A stretch of DNA of 64,000 bases from NCBI GenBank assembly GCA_035578175.1, contig JAQMRL010000001.1:184957283-185021282 (forward strand), given 5' to 3'. Below are positions 20,776 through 33,700 of this stretch, in pieces. The position numbers and the translations under genes were made by a program. Source of the stretch: Catonia carolina (taxonomy: Eukaryota > Arthropoda > Insecta > Hemiptera > Achilidae). Numbering within the stretch: the first letter of the stretch is position 1; every line of letters starts with the position of its first letter. Under the pieces are notes generated by a model. It made no database searches. It was not told where the DNA came from and saw only the letters and a list, made by a program, of their open reading frames with translations.

Positions 20776-21407
20776 ACGGGTGGCGCACATAAAAGTAGCC
20801 CCGTAAATAAAGTGCAACACAATTGAAATGAAATAAGTTTATTTACAAATACCAATAATTTTTTTATTATTTTTATTTTATTCAATAGTCCAATATTGTT
20901 ACGTTATTACACGATATGTTGAAAGTGATCACTGTCAGCTTGTACACATAAGATAGCGCGGCGTAGCATATTCTGAAATACAGACTGGAGTTCAGGAGCT
21001 GTAATGGTGCGTATGACGTTCGTGATCGAGATCTTTAGGTTTTCAATGGATTTTGGATTGCTGGCGTATACTTTATTCTTTAAATTTCCCCATAAGTAGT
21101 AATCACAAGGAGACAAATCCGGTGATCACGGTGGCCATAAGCCTAAAGAGATAGTCTCTCATCGGTAAAAACACTACGCACACGAGCCAGTGATCTGCGA
21201 GATGTGTGACAAAGTCACCCCGTCTTGTTAGAAAAAAGAATATGTAATTTCGTGTGGTGCTAATTGATTATTAAATTGATCAAAAATCTGGTTAAATATG
21301 CAGGTTTTACACGGGAAGGGGAAAATGGGGGGAATTTTCCTTTACTTGGCATAAACATTATACAATCTCGGCTAAGTTATGGGGCTACTTTTATGTGCAC
21401 CACCCGG
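20776..21407 (-). mobile_element. mariner/Tc1-like element, deletion derivative, TA duplication
   Basis: The left terminus GGGTGGCGCACATAAAAGTA and the right terminus, reverse-complemented GGGTGGTGCACATAAAAGTA, form a ~27 bp inverted repeat with two mismatches. TA flanks the element at 20774-20775 and 21408-21409. It keeps only the transposase C-terminus. Confidence 0.88.
20907..21116 (-). pseudogene. mariner-like transposase, C-terminal fragment
   Basis: The frame reads SPCDYYLWGNLKNKVYASNP, then IENLKISITNVIRTI and ends DSDHFQHIV with a stop. This is the region after the last catalytic Asp in a group of insect mariner-like transposases (SPCD..LWG.LK..VY). The catalytic DD pair and DNA-binding domain are missing. 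It is related to, but distinct from, the plus-strand copy at 24436. Confidence 0.8.
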
Positions 21408-21409
21408 TA

Positions 21410-22900
21410 TTATTTTAATGTCAAAATAAATACTTTACATCACAATAGTCCAATTACTTTTTGTTCATTAATTAGGTTGTATTATACTCTGCACTGTTTG
21501 CTTTCATAATTGTTAACACAAAATGTAAGGCTGTTTATATTATAGTACAAAGAAATTCACCTGTTCAGTGCACATGAGATTAAAGCATACTGCAGTACCA
21601 ATCAACGATGAACGTGGTAATTTATGCATGTACCAATCAGTTTATGAAATAAACAAAAATAGGATTATACAATTAACTACAATACAAAAGTATTAAACAC
21701 TGGTAATAGTTTAGAGGCATACTTTTCTAACAACCAGTACTTATGTTGACTGCTTGGAGTAATAAGGAGAAGGCATGTAGAAGGAACATGTACAGTGCAA
21801 ACTTCTATTGAAATTACATATAGTATAGTATAAGTTAGAGGAATTAAATGGGCTCGCTAAAGAAAATTTAACATAAAATGTTTACTTCTTTGAAAACCTT
21901 AATTGAATTTAATCTAACTTGAAGATTAAAATCTCTCTATTAGTTAATTTAATTTAACTTTCTAAAATATATTATAATAGTATTTACCACAAATTAGATG
22001 TTCCCTTCTGTGTAATCTCACAAAAAATATAATTTTTAATATAACCATAATCTTGTTCCTCATGTTTTATAACGAAAAATGGCATTATAACAAAATAGAT
22101 TATTATGATTGTTAATTGATTTAAATTTTGTTAAATAAGCAATAAAGAAAATTTATTTTGTTTCTAAATTATTTTTAAACATATATTCAATTAGGTTATA
22201 AATAATTAACAAATAAAATTATTATTTTATTTTATCAAAACCACTGTGAAATGGCACTTTAATTTATTTATTTTATAATAACAAGTTTTATAAAATTTTA
22301 ATTACATTGTCTATTTCAACCACTTGTTCTAACATAATTACAACATTTACTAACATTAAAATAACAACATTATTAAACAATAAAATATTTATTAAAGAAA
22401 ACATTAATTCACCTAATTCCCTAGATTTTTTTTAAAGTAATTTACAACAATTTATTTAGATGTTGATATGATTTACATATTTTTATTAGTATATTGTTAT
22501 CACCTAAAAATTATACGTAGGTAGTATATTTTATAAAATAAAAGTACAACTTTTGCGAAAATTAAGATAAATATTTTTTAAAGTAATTTATTAATTAATT
22601 CTAATTACTTTTATTTTATATGTACAGATAGTATTAAATATATACTCAAGTACAGTATCACTGTTGTTATTATTACCAAAATCTATCAAAATGTAATTTA
22701 CAAGAAGTAACATCTCTTTAAAATCCTTTAAATAACAAAATATAAATAGATTATTTATAATTTTACTCTTTTAACAGAAAGTGATAGCATTAGTTTACTA
22801 ATTAATTTATGGAATTGATTAAAAGTTAAATTGAAATTGTTTTAGTTAACTCTGTTGCTTTATTTATAATTATTTATTCATTATACAAAAATGTACAACT
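21410..22900. other. No gene seen
   Basis: AT-rich DNA downstream of the ACSL gene. Part of it may be ACSL 3' untranslated region; no boundary can be fixed from sequence. Confidence 0.45.
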
Positions 22901-22956
22901 TATGAACAAAGTAAAGCTGTCTATCATGAGTTAAAAAACGTTCAGTCTGATGTTTT

Positions 22957-22962
22957 TTTATT
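22957..22962 (-). terminator. Candidate ACSL polyadenylation signal
   Basis: AATAAA on the minus strand about 61 nt after the ACSL stop. Other AATAAA hexamers occur further downstream (for example near 22860), so the site used is uncertain. Confidence 0.35.
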
Positions 22963-23022
22963 CAACATGATTTGTCACAACACTCAATTTATGGTGCCTA
23001 AAATTTATTAACTGATATGCTG

Positions 23023-23160
23023 CTATTCAAGTTTGACATACATATCTTCTATTTGCGGTTTGAAATATGCTCTTAATGTTGGTCGTTTTGATTTAAATGT
23101 TGGTGTCAGCAATCCGTTTTGAACAGAAAATGGATCTGGATGTAAGTAAATGTCTTTAAC
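23023..23160 (-). CDS. Acsl: ACSL exon 10, C-terminus and stop
   Basis: Begins [20 protein letters not shown], ends [14 protein letters not shown] and the TAG at 23025-23023. Acceptor AAACAG|GTT. The NGLLTPT.K.KRP motif is diagnostic of the ACSL C-terminus. Confidence 0.95.
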   Translation of the reverse strand, partial: VKDIYLHPDPFSVQNGLLTPTFKSKRPTLRAYFKPQIEDMYVKLE

Positions 23161-26100
23161 CTGTTTAAAAAAAACAAGAAAGAAACTTTTAGTAAAAGAT
23201 GGTACATATACAATAATATCTTAGTGTAGTAAAATAATAGACCCATTCCATACATTTGAATTTTTTATTAATTAACTGTAGTTTCTTTTACATTTTTTAA
23301 AATCAAATATTAAAAACCGAATTTGACCAAATCTTGGATTTTGTTGCTTTGTAAAAACCACGAGAAAACAATCATATTTGTTTATTATTCATCACTACTC
23401 ATAACCTAGAAATTGGTGGCAACTTATTGCGTATCAAATGTTTATAAATCAGTTACATGAAAGTAATTTTTAATTGTGAAAAAAGTAAATAACTTATAGG
23501 AGATTCAGTATATTTTTGAGCTTTATTTCCAAGTAACAGCGTTCATTTCCAATATGCTTACTAAGTAGCATGAGTGAAGGAGTAATTCCATCAATCATCA
23601 TAGTCATTGGCTATAAGCTACCACAAAATTTATAGAGTGTTGGTTTTGCCAAGTCAACTGCAACTGACTTATTGTACCTGGACATGCCTGAACATTATCT
23701 AATACCACAATACAGTAGCAAATGAGCACAGAATTTATTTTCCAGTAAAATGGTATGCCACCAAATTTTCACTGTGTAAATGTTGCATATCTAAATAGCA
23801 AAGTGCCAACTTGGATTGAACATGATAGAAGAATATGCTGGCCATAAGTTTTTGATTCAAATCCAATGGACTTCATTTATGATTACATCAAAGACAGTGT
23901 TTTTCCTTTTCTTCCTAGAAAAGTCAACGAGCTGCGACACTAATGACACATTCAGTTGCCATCATAGATCTAGATATGCTTCATAAGATTTGGCAGGAAA
24001 CAGGTTTAAAACAGTTTCAATTGATGCTCTACAAAAAATAGGGTGTACCATTAACCTTTTATATGGGTGACTGTTGAGAAACTAAGATGAGACTAGACAG
24101 GTTACACAAAAATAATTCCTTTCCACTGATGGAAAATAATATTTTTATTGAAGTTACATCCTTATATTTTAACTCTGATGGTATGCAACTCAACTGAGTG
24201 TTGCAATTCTTCTTCAGCCATACAAGTAACATAATTCTGTACACACATAATACTGGGTGGTCCATGTATTGGTTTCCCCATGAGATGGGACATTTCATTT
24301 TGATAAGTTGGTAATAGTGTAATGTTGGCAGCATCATGTACAACATTCATTAATTGTCTGTAACAATGGCTAGTGTGAGGTAGGTATGTCTCCGTGTAGT
24401 TACTATTTTTGTTCTTTCATAACGGTACTTTTAAAATGTTTAAAACTGAACGAGTTTATATGCTTCAGTTGTAGTGGAAGTATCATAAAAATACTGCTAA
24501 AGTACTGGAAGAATTTAGTGATAAGTATCCAGGGTCATTACCGACTCGGCAAGATTTACGAAAGTTAAATAAGAGATTTGAAAACACAGGAAGTGCATTA
24601 AATGCCCCAAAGTGTGGTCGTCCACGATCGATTTGCAATGACAATAACCTACAAAAGGTTGCTGAAGCGTTTGTATCCAGTCCTGGTAAATCAACTCATA
24701 AGGCATCTTCTGAACTAAGATTATCACGAACTAGTGTGCAAAGGATGATGAAGGAATTAAAATTGAAGCCATTTCGTCCATGTTTACTCCAAGCGCTTCA
24801 TGAGGGCAAAAGTGACAGGCGGTTGGAATTCTGTGAGACAGTTGCTATCCGTGCAGAAGCCGATCCAAACTTTTTGCGATCAATTTTATGAGTTGTTAAG
24901 GTATGTTTCAAACTCAATGGACGTGTTAATCAGCATAACTGCGTGTACTGGTCGGATACAAATCTTCTTATTGTAATTAAAAAAAAGCTTAATGTGCCTA
25001 GTGTTATGGTATGGGGAGGTATTTTGAGTACTGCAATGATAGGTCCTTATTTTTTTGAAGGGGGGTCCTTATTTTTTGTTAACTTGGAAAATTACTTAAA
25101 AATGGTGCAGGAAGTAGTATTTCCGAAACTTGAAAACAATCCTGTTTGCAATATCCAATTGCTTATTTGGCAACAAGATGGTGCCCCAGCACATTTCAGT
25201 AGGGAAGTTTGTGAGTTTTTATATCCCAAAGTTGATGAATGGATTGGTCGTTGTGGTACAGTGGAATGGCCTGCGCATTTGCCAGACTTAACACCACGTG
25301 CTTTTCACTGTGCGGCATTGTAAAGGAACTAGTGTATTCTTCCAAACCACAAAACCTGCACAAACTAAAAATTTCAATTAAAATTGCATTTTACTATGTA
25401 AATGACGATAAAACGTTACTGTTGAAAATTTGTGAATCAGTTTTAAGTCGCTGTATAAAGTGTATAGAGAATCATGGAAGACATTTTGAACACCTGCTAT
25501 AACATTTTCAATGTAATATTTATACGTGCAGTTCATATAACAATTTTTTTTTTGTCTATAGGTTTCTTATTCCTTTAACCTTTCATCCGATTTTCGTAAA
25601 TATTGGAAACCGACATATGGGCCACCCTGTATTTGCAGAATACAAAGTATTGTCCCATTACCCTAACAATATAACTACTTCTATTTTGTTATTCAGGAGT
25701 CTCGTTACTATATTAGTACATAATGCCACTATCAGAATGCTTTATTCATTTTACTGATTTCAACCTTAAAGAATTATTCGTTAAATGATAGAACTTATGC
25801 TATAATCTAATAAAAAACTCAAATATGAAACAAAACTAGAAGTATAAAATGACACATTCTGAAAACTCACCTGTTCAAATGACTTTAGACCTCCTTCTTT
25901 TCCCCACATTACCATATCATCCATTATCAACTTTTTAACTTCAGCATTAGCACATAGTACAGATAAAGTTCCAGAAATTTTGTTTTCCAAAGCCCAGCAT
26001 TTTATAACATCTACTTCAGGCACTACAATGGCTACTATACAGGACTGAAAGATAGTTAAAATATTTATTAGGATTCAAGAAATATAATTATAACTATCAC

Positions 26101-27582
26101 GATGAACTTAAAAATTATTCTTGGAAACTGTACTAACTCATCAAAATGTAACTCCATTTATGAATGTAACTGGGTTAACTAACCAAAACACAGCACCTAT
26201 CAAACCCTTGGTGTATGGTCAGTGCAACTTGTTTCTACACCACTGGTTCCAGGTTGGACTCGTGGTTAGGTCTGACATTTTTTCATCTAATGATGTGATG
26301 CTCATGAGCAAACCACACAAAAGAGCTACCAGTTTTTTTTTATTAAATTAACAGAATGTAGCACACAGTCATTGTAGCACACCGAGGGTTTCTTCCCTTG
26401 CAGCACGCTCTCCGCACAGAGCTGACTTGTACATCCCCTCCACGACTAAGACTCTTCTCTAATCACAGCAAAGCAGGGGTTACCAAAACACTGCATGAAA
26501 AGTATTGAGTAGAGTATTTTGAAAAATACCCAAAAACAACATTTTAACAAGTCTTTTAAGTGATTCTCCTAACTGTGGTTAATTAACCTATGGTTAATTG
26601 AAACCCAACCATCACAGTTGATGTAATCACAGGTTACCTGTGTAACCTGCGGTTACATTACTATATGAATACATTTAAAACAGTATTGTAGATTTGCAAT
26701 TCTCACCTTCAGAGATTCACCATGGACAAACACTTGATGTACATATTGACTTCGACAATAAATAGTTTCAATTTTTTCAGGCACTATATATTCTCCTTGC
26801 GATAATTTAAATATGTGCTTCTTACGATCTATAATTTTCAATGTACCATTCTAAAAAAAGAAAAATAGATTAAATTAATAGATTTTGTACATTAGAGTAG
26901 TACTATGGTTGTAAAAGTTATTATCTGAAACAATCAGCACATAATTTAAAAGAATTTTATGAATACAAACTCTACAAATACTGGATAGTTCTACTTTTTT
27001 AAAAATCATAAAACACCAATATTCTCTTATAATCAAAAGAAGAAAATTAATTAACTTGAAAAGATACATAGTGCACTGTAATGTAATTTAAAACAACCAT
27101 TCCTGAATATTAAAAAATTATAATGAAATAACTTCAAATAATAGAAAGAGATCAATGAATTCCTTTCAGATACATAAAGCATTCCTTGTTCCCAGTCACT
27201 TCATAAAAAATAAGAGGATATATCGTAAAATAATAAAATTACAACTGATAATTGCTACTAAAATTTAAAAAAGTTGTCATTTTTATCAAAAATTGCTCAA
27301 GAAATTTTAACATGAATTTTTAATTTAAACTTTAAGATATTTCCAAGGCTTTATAGCACATTACCTTCAATATTAAAAAACACAATCAGACTGTACAGTG
27401 GTCGTTCTGAAAGTAATTTTTGAAGATGAAAAACAGTGTATCTGAATTATTACTTTCTCTTGCCTATATTAATATATAGGAAGGAAAGTATTGTTTTCAT
27501 GTCGATTTTTCGAAATCGAGTTTTCACCGGATCTACACGTTTTCAGACCCCCTGGACCCAAAAATCATGTTTTTAGCGATTG

Positions 27583-27625
<43 letters not shown>

Positions 27626-27644
27626 CGCGCGTGTGCGTGTGTGT

Positions 27645-27721
<77 letters not shown>

Positions 27722-30700
27722 CGTGCGTGCGTGCGTGTGTGTGTGTGTGTGTGTGAGTACGCGCGCGTGTGTGTGTGTGTGTATGTGTGTGTATGCGTGT
27801 GTGTGTGTGTGTGAACAGAATATCTCTGGAACGGAACATCATATAAACTTGAAACTTGAAACTTAAGTTTCATACCTTTACCGGACCAGACACAAACATT
27901 TTTATCAAAATTGGTCAACTGGAAGTAGTAGTTTATTCGTGTAATTTTTCACTTTTTTGCCATTTTTTCATAAACTGGTCCTACGATTTTTTTTAAAATC
28001 GCCTGATTTACTAAATTTTTTATGCTCTACAAGATAGGGAAGGTGTCATGTTTGATGAAATTCTTGGTGAGGCTGTTTTCACGTAAAGAAATTATTTTTT
28101 TAAGATTACGGCTTTAATATGCATTTTAGCACAAAACTTTATTACAAAAGTTGTAGAGAATTTAAAATCCTACAACTTTTATTTCAAACATTTTTTTGTA
28201 TAACGCTTAGTTTAGCGGTAATTAGCAATTTTCTGTTCTTTTCTCACAAAAACGTGTGAAAAATTAAAGTTTTTAAGATTTCGGCCTTAGTATGCATTTT
28301 GCGACAAAAGTGTATAGACCTATAATTAAATTTATAGGAAATTAAAAGATCTACAACTTTTATTTAAAGAATTTTTCTCTACAGAGCCTAGTTTGGCGTG
28401 AAAGAGTAATTTTCCGAATTTTTAAGCCAAACTGAGGTTGATTTTCATTTTGCGTCTTTCACTCATGTTTAAAATAAGGTTACTTTTATTGAGGTTAGTT
28501 TTTTGTTTATTTCTAATGTTTTATTACTAATGTTAGGATTATTGATAATTATTAGCATTGGCAAGAGAAAGGTGTGTGAGTGTTTCACACCAAATTTCTT
28601 TTTACTAAATTACTGTACTAAAGTGAAGTTCTTATGATTCCTTATAGTATTTAAATATCTCCAAAACCTTTCATTTAAAAATACTTTTGAAATAAATGAT
28701 TATAATTATTTCTTTGATATAAATTGAGTAGAAAGTAAGCTTACCGGTAACCACTGGCCAATATCACCAGTGTGATGCCAACCATTCTCATCAATAGTCT
28801 GTGCTGTAGCATCAGCCTCCTTATAATAACCCTGGAAGACATTAGTTCCTTTCACACAAATTTCTCCCTGATTTGAAGCAGCAAAGTATTCCATTTCAGG
28901 CACATCAACTAATTTGACAGAGCAGCAAGCTACTGGAGGCCCAACATGTTCAGGAACAAAATCACCCTGAACAGTCAGTGTCACTGGTGCGCAACATTCA
29001 GTTTGACCATAACCTTCAACAATCTGAAAAAATTATTTCTTATTAGACAACTCACATAAAATCATACTTATTAGATGGTAACATGTACCCAAGTTTAAGC
29101 ATAATTTAAACATATTTAGCATTAAAATATTCTACATAATTAAATTGCATTTTATGATAGACAAGCTCTCACTTTCTTATTTATTTTATGTATTACCTTT
29201 TGATTACAAAAAGAAATGCAATAATTATTTAGTTCAACATTTGGTTATACATGAAGTGTTCATTTTTGACTTTTTCTCCGGGTAAAACTGATCTTCTTTA
29301 GGTGCCTATCTGTTCCAAATGTTGGCGACTTATAGAAAGCCTCACTTTGTTCCTTGCTCTACAAAATAGCTTTTCCGAGCTTTTTTCAAACTAAGTTCTC
29401 AGATTTCGAAGCCATGACACCCTTCTTTTGGCAGGTCCTCATTTTCCAAATATTTTTCCCTGCAGAATGGCTTGTAGTAACAAACTTCTTGATTCATTCC
29501 GAATTATACGTCTAAAAGGATATATCATGTGGAAGACTTATTACAGTAAAATATATTTGACATTACTTTCAGATGATAAACTATATTTTTATACAGTGAT
29601 TAACAGATGGGCTAAATTGCAATAAATTTCATCAAGTATATTTACTTAGAGTTATTCTCCACTTTTCTGTCTGTCTTAGGGTAAAATTTTCCTGAAAATT
29701 ATGTGGCCAAAGATAAAGACTACTGACTGTATTTTTGTATGAGCTTGAAAAAATTACTAAGTTATAAGAAACCACCGCAAGTGATACATAAAATGGTAAA
29801 TGGTACTTATGAAAAGGATTTTTTTTTGAAGGAAATAGATTCCATAACATGACCAGTCTTGCAAAGTTAAATTCAATTTATTGCTGTTTATATAACTGTT
29901 GGGTAAGTAAAAAAAAAAACTAACAATGTACTTCATTTTTAACTGGTCAACCACTGAAATTCAAGCTAGGAATGAGAATATTATAAATAACATAATTAAC
30001 AAGTTTTGTATTAACATAAGGTGTCAAAGAAGGCCGCCATGGCAGCAGGGAACCTATCACAGTTGAAGCCCAATTTTGGTGGGCCCAGAGAAAAGAAAAG
30101 AAGGTTGTATGCGAGTGTTGTCCATTTAATAATACCCTATGCAGTGCCGGCCTGGGTCGACATGATGACAAAATAGGTATATAACAAGAGGCTGCTGTCA
30201 GTTCAGAGTCATGTGACACTGAGAGTTACAGTGGCATACCGAACAGTTTCAGCGGGTGCAATTATGGTGGTGGCAGGCATACCCTTTATAGATTTGCTGG
30301 CCAGGGAAAGAAGTGAGATATCTGAGAGACTGAAAGCTGGAGAGGCTACAATGGGTCAGATAAGAAGAGAGGCCAGAGATAGCCTTCTCAGGAGGTGGCA
30401 AGAGAGATAGGATAAAGAGGTGTCTGATCGATAGACACATAGATTGATTCTGGATCTAATGAAATGGCTGAGTAAGGGGTACAGCAAGATTGTTGATTAC
30501 TTCATGCAGCCATGACGGGGCATGGTTGCTTTCGGGCGTATCTCCACCAGTTCAGGTGATCAGATGAAGGAAGCTGTCTGGATTGTGAAGCGGAAGAGGA
30601 CAACACAGAACATGTGATTTTCAACTGCAGAAGGTGAATACCTTGAAGGAGAGGGGGGTTCTAGGGACCCTCCTTGGATCGCCAATTTCTCCCGAAAATC

Positions 30701-33700
30701 ATAGAGAGTTCATGATTGCTGAAGAGGAAAGCTGGAAGGCCATTGAGGAGTTGATCCACAAAGTGATGAAGAGCAGAGAAGCCCAGCTGCGTTAGTCTCA
30801 AGAGAAGTCACTCAAAAAAGGGAGAAAATGGGTGGACAGAAAAGGAATCACGCTAACATAACATTATCCAACTGATAAAGAACCTCCGACTTGTGAAGTT
30901 ATGCCTAATGGTGATCCCGCGGCAAGTCGGAATGGGATAGAAAGGAGCTGAGAGGTTTTGGCAGATAGTTGCTTTCAGCAGAGCTCCGCATACCCCAGGT
31001 GAAGGTTCACCTACTTGGGTACCAGTAAATTTGGTTTCCTCACGTTAAAAAAAAAGTTTGTATTAACATAAAAAGTAAATAAGGCCACATCAGGAAACAC
31101 TTTTAATTTATCTGGTGTGTATGTGTGTGACTTCACAATGTTAAATGATGATAATCATGCTAAATCTTCTATAACCAGAAATGTTTACAACGAAACCACC
31201 AGTTTATAATCTACATTCTCAATTTGGAAGTGTAAGTTTTCTTTATAACTAGAAATAGTGAGTGACTACCTGTTACAAAATACATAAGCATTTTCATTTA
31301 AATTTTAATAAATATTAATTTTAGTTTCTGGACATACCAGGCACCCAAGAGCACATCGAGCAAACGTTAAGACATTGCCAGCAAGTGGTGCTGATCCCAC
31401 AACCATAAGCCTCAGGCGACCTCCCATTCCTTCTTGAACTTTTCTAAACACAAGTTTGTCCCAGAAACTGTTGCTTCTAATAATTCCCCTGAAATTAACA
31501 GAAACAAAATATATTATTATAATACAATTATTGATTATAAGTAACATTTGTGTACTCAGGAATTAATTCTGGGAAGTGTTTTTAAAGTAAACAAAAGACC
31601 CGTGTACTTTTAGCTGCAAAAACTTACTTTTGAAATTGTTATAAATCATAAAATATTAGTCATTAAAAAACCACAGCTCATTAAAGTTTCTTAATTATAC
31701 ATATTTTTCATTCATATTCAAAGGGTTGCCTCATCACCTCCTGTATATACATTTACTTGGTACACCACGCTATTTCTAGGGGTTTTTATTCATTGTCCAG
31801 AGTTATTAGAGGAGGTACTATAACTTGGGGATTATTGTATGGTAGTATCTCCTAAGGGTGGACCTGTGGTTGTAATGCACAAGTAATACAGTACAGATAT
31901 ATTACAAATTATTTAATTGTTACAAACACATTTTAGGAGTTGCATAATATGCTTGTAGAAGTTAGCTTAAAATATCTACACAGTTAAGAGAAAATCACTT
32001 ATTTTTTAGATTTCAATACCATGCAATAATATAATTAAATTATATGGGCTATAGTAAATCCCTTCTTCTTCTTCTTCTTCTTCTTTGGGTGCTGTCTGTT
32101 AAAAAGGTTGGCCATGACATTGAATGGTGCAGCTCTAAAAAAGTCAGTGGAGCTGCACGTGAACCATGTCCTCAAATTGTTCAGCTTAGATAATTTTGTA
32201 TTTTTTACCCCAATGCTTTGTCTATAAATTTTCTTCTCAGTTATCACATGGAATAAACTATACTTTTCCCCTCTCATAACATGACTCAATTATTCCAGTT
32301 TTCGTATCTTATGGTTCTTACAACCTCTTTTTCTTTCACTATCATTTTGATAACGCTCATTTACAACTTGATCCACTCAGCTCAACCTCAAAGTCATCAA
32401 TATGACCACATTTTGAACGCTTCCAATTTGTCAGTAATGTTGTTCAAGATCCATTCCGTAAAATAATACTGATAGTACATAATGTCTAAGAAGTAAAATT
32501 CTTAACTATAATAAAAGGTCTCTACTGCACAGTAGAATAGAGCTGCATCAGATGATACAGCTTCATCTATTTCCATCTCATATGTGAAGAATGAGAAGTG
32601 GAATTTACAGTTTCAATAAAATTAATAGAATTTATTTTCAGTAAGTTATATGATATCCACATCACAATACACACAATATTTTTCTTTAAATTCACTGCAT
32701 ATTATAAACAATTTCTTTGGCCGCCTCCGTAGTGCAGTGGTAGCGCACTAGCCTACAATGTGGAGATCCCGGGTTTGATTCCTGGCTAAGATCTGGAAAT
32801 TTTTACATGTTAAAACCCACTATTTCATAACCCATCATAGTTGCTAACAACCAAGCTATTGACTTAAAAACATAAAATAAAATAATAATATCTGTATACA
32901 TAATAAATATAATACTACTAACAATTATTATTTCAGTACTAATAACTGACCTTTTGATTTCATTTTCCTTAGCACTTAAAGCCATATTGAGCAGAACTCT
33001 TTTAATAAAAGAATTTCCTATTTCATTATTAACCTTATCATATATGCGATTCAATAATCGTGGCACAGCTGGTGTTACTGTTGGCCTCAATGCTTTCATA
33101 TCATCTGAAAGCCGCCGAATATCTCCAGAGTAAAATCCAACTGAACCACCTACTAAATACATTCCATTCTGAAATAAGAAATGATGAAAATTATTTTAAT
33201 AATTAGTCAGTAGCTCACATAAAAATTATTGTTATATAAGTAAATTGTGTACAATATTATGTTTTATGAATACTGGGCTGATGAGCTCTGAACGTATACA
33301 TTGCCCCCTATCCACTTCATAGTTATCCAATGACTTGCCAGCAACATTACCAACACTTACTCTCATAGCTCTGTTACATATTTCTTCAGCCATTTTTTTT
33401 TTTTTGGTCTTTCAATAACAATCATAACCTACAAACATACAATAAGCTGGTTGTATTATAAAGTACCTATTGCATGTTAACGCGCTCTATAATCAATGTG
33501 TTCAGTACGAGAAGCAAGACATGAATGAACTACTATGGCTCTTATATGCATGCACACGTAATGTTTGTCCGGCTGAAACATTCATATAATATGACAACGC
33601 TGTCAAACGTTCGGATTGGTCTAAATGCGTGGAACATCAGAGCTCATCAACCATGAAAAGCATTATATTAGAAATTTCATAGTTTCATATCTATAGTTGA

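Noticed and set aside
24059..24346. 95-codon minus-strand frame in the last ACSL intron
   Set aside because: Runs across the left TIR of the mariner-like element, so it cannot be a conserved gene; no motif.
27491..27918. Long frames of alternating Cys-Val or Thr-His around the TG tract, and similar ones at 53894-54330, 57986-58210 and 61322-61555
   Set aside because: Pure translation of (TG)n/(CA)n; not coding.
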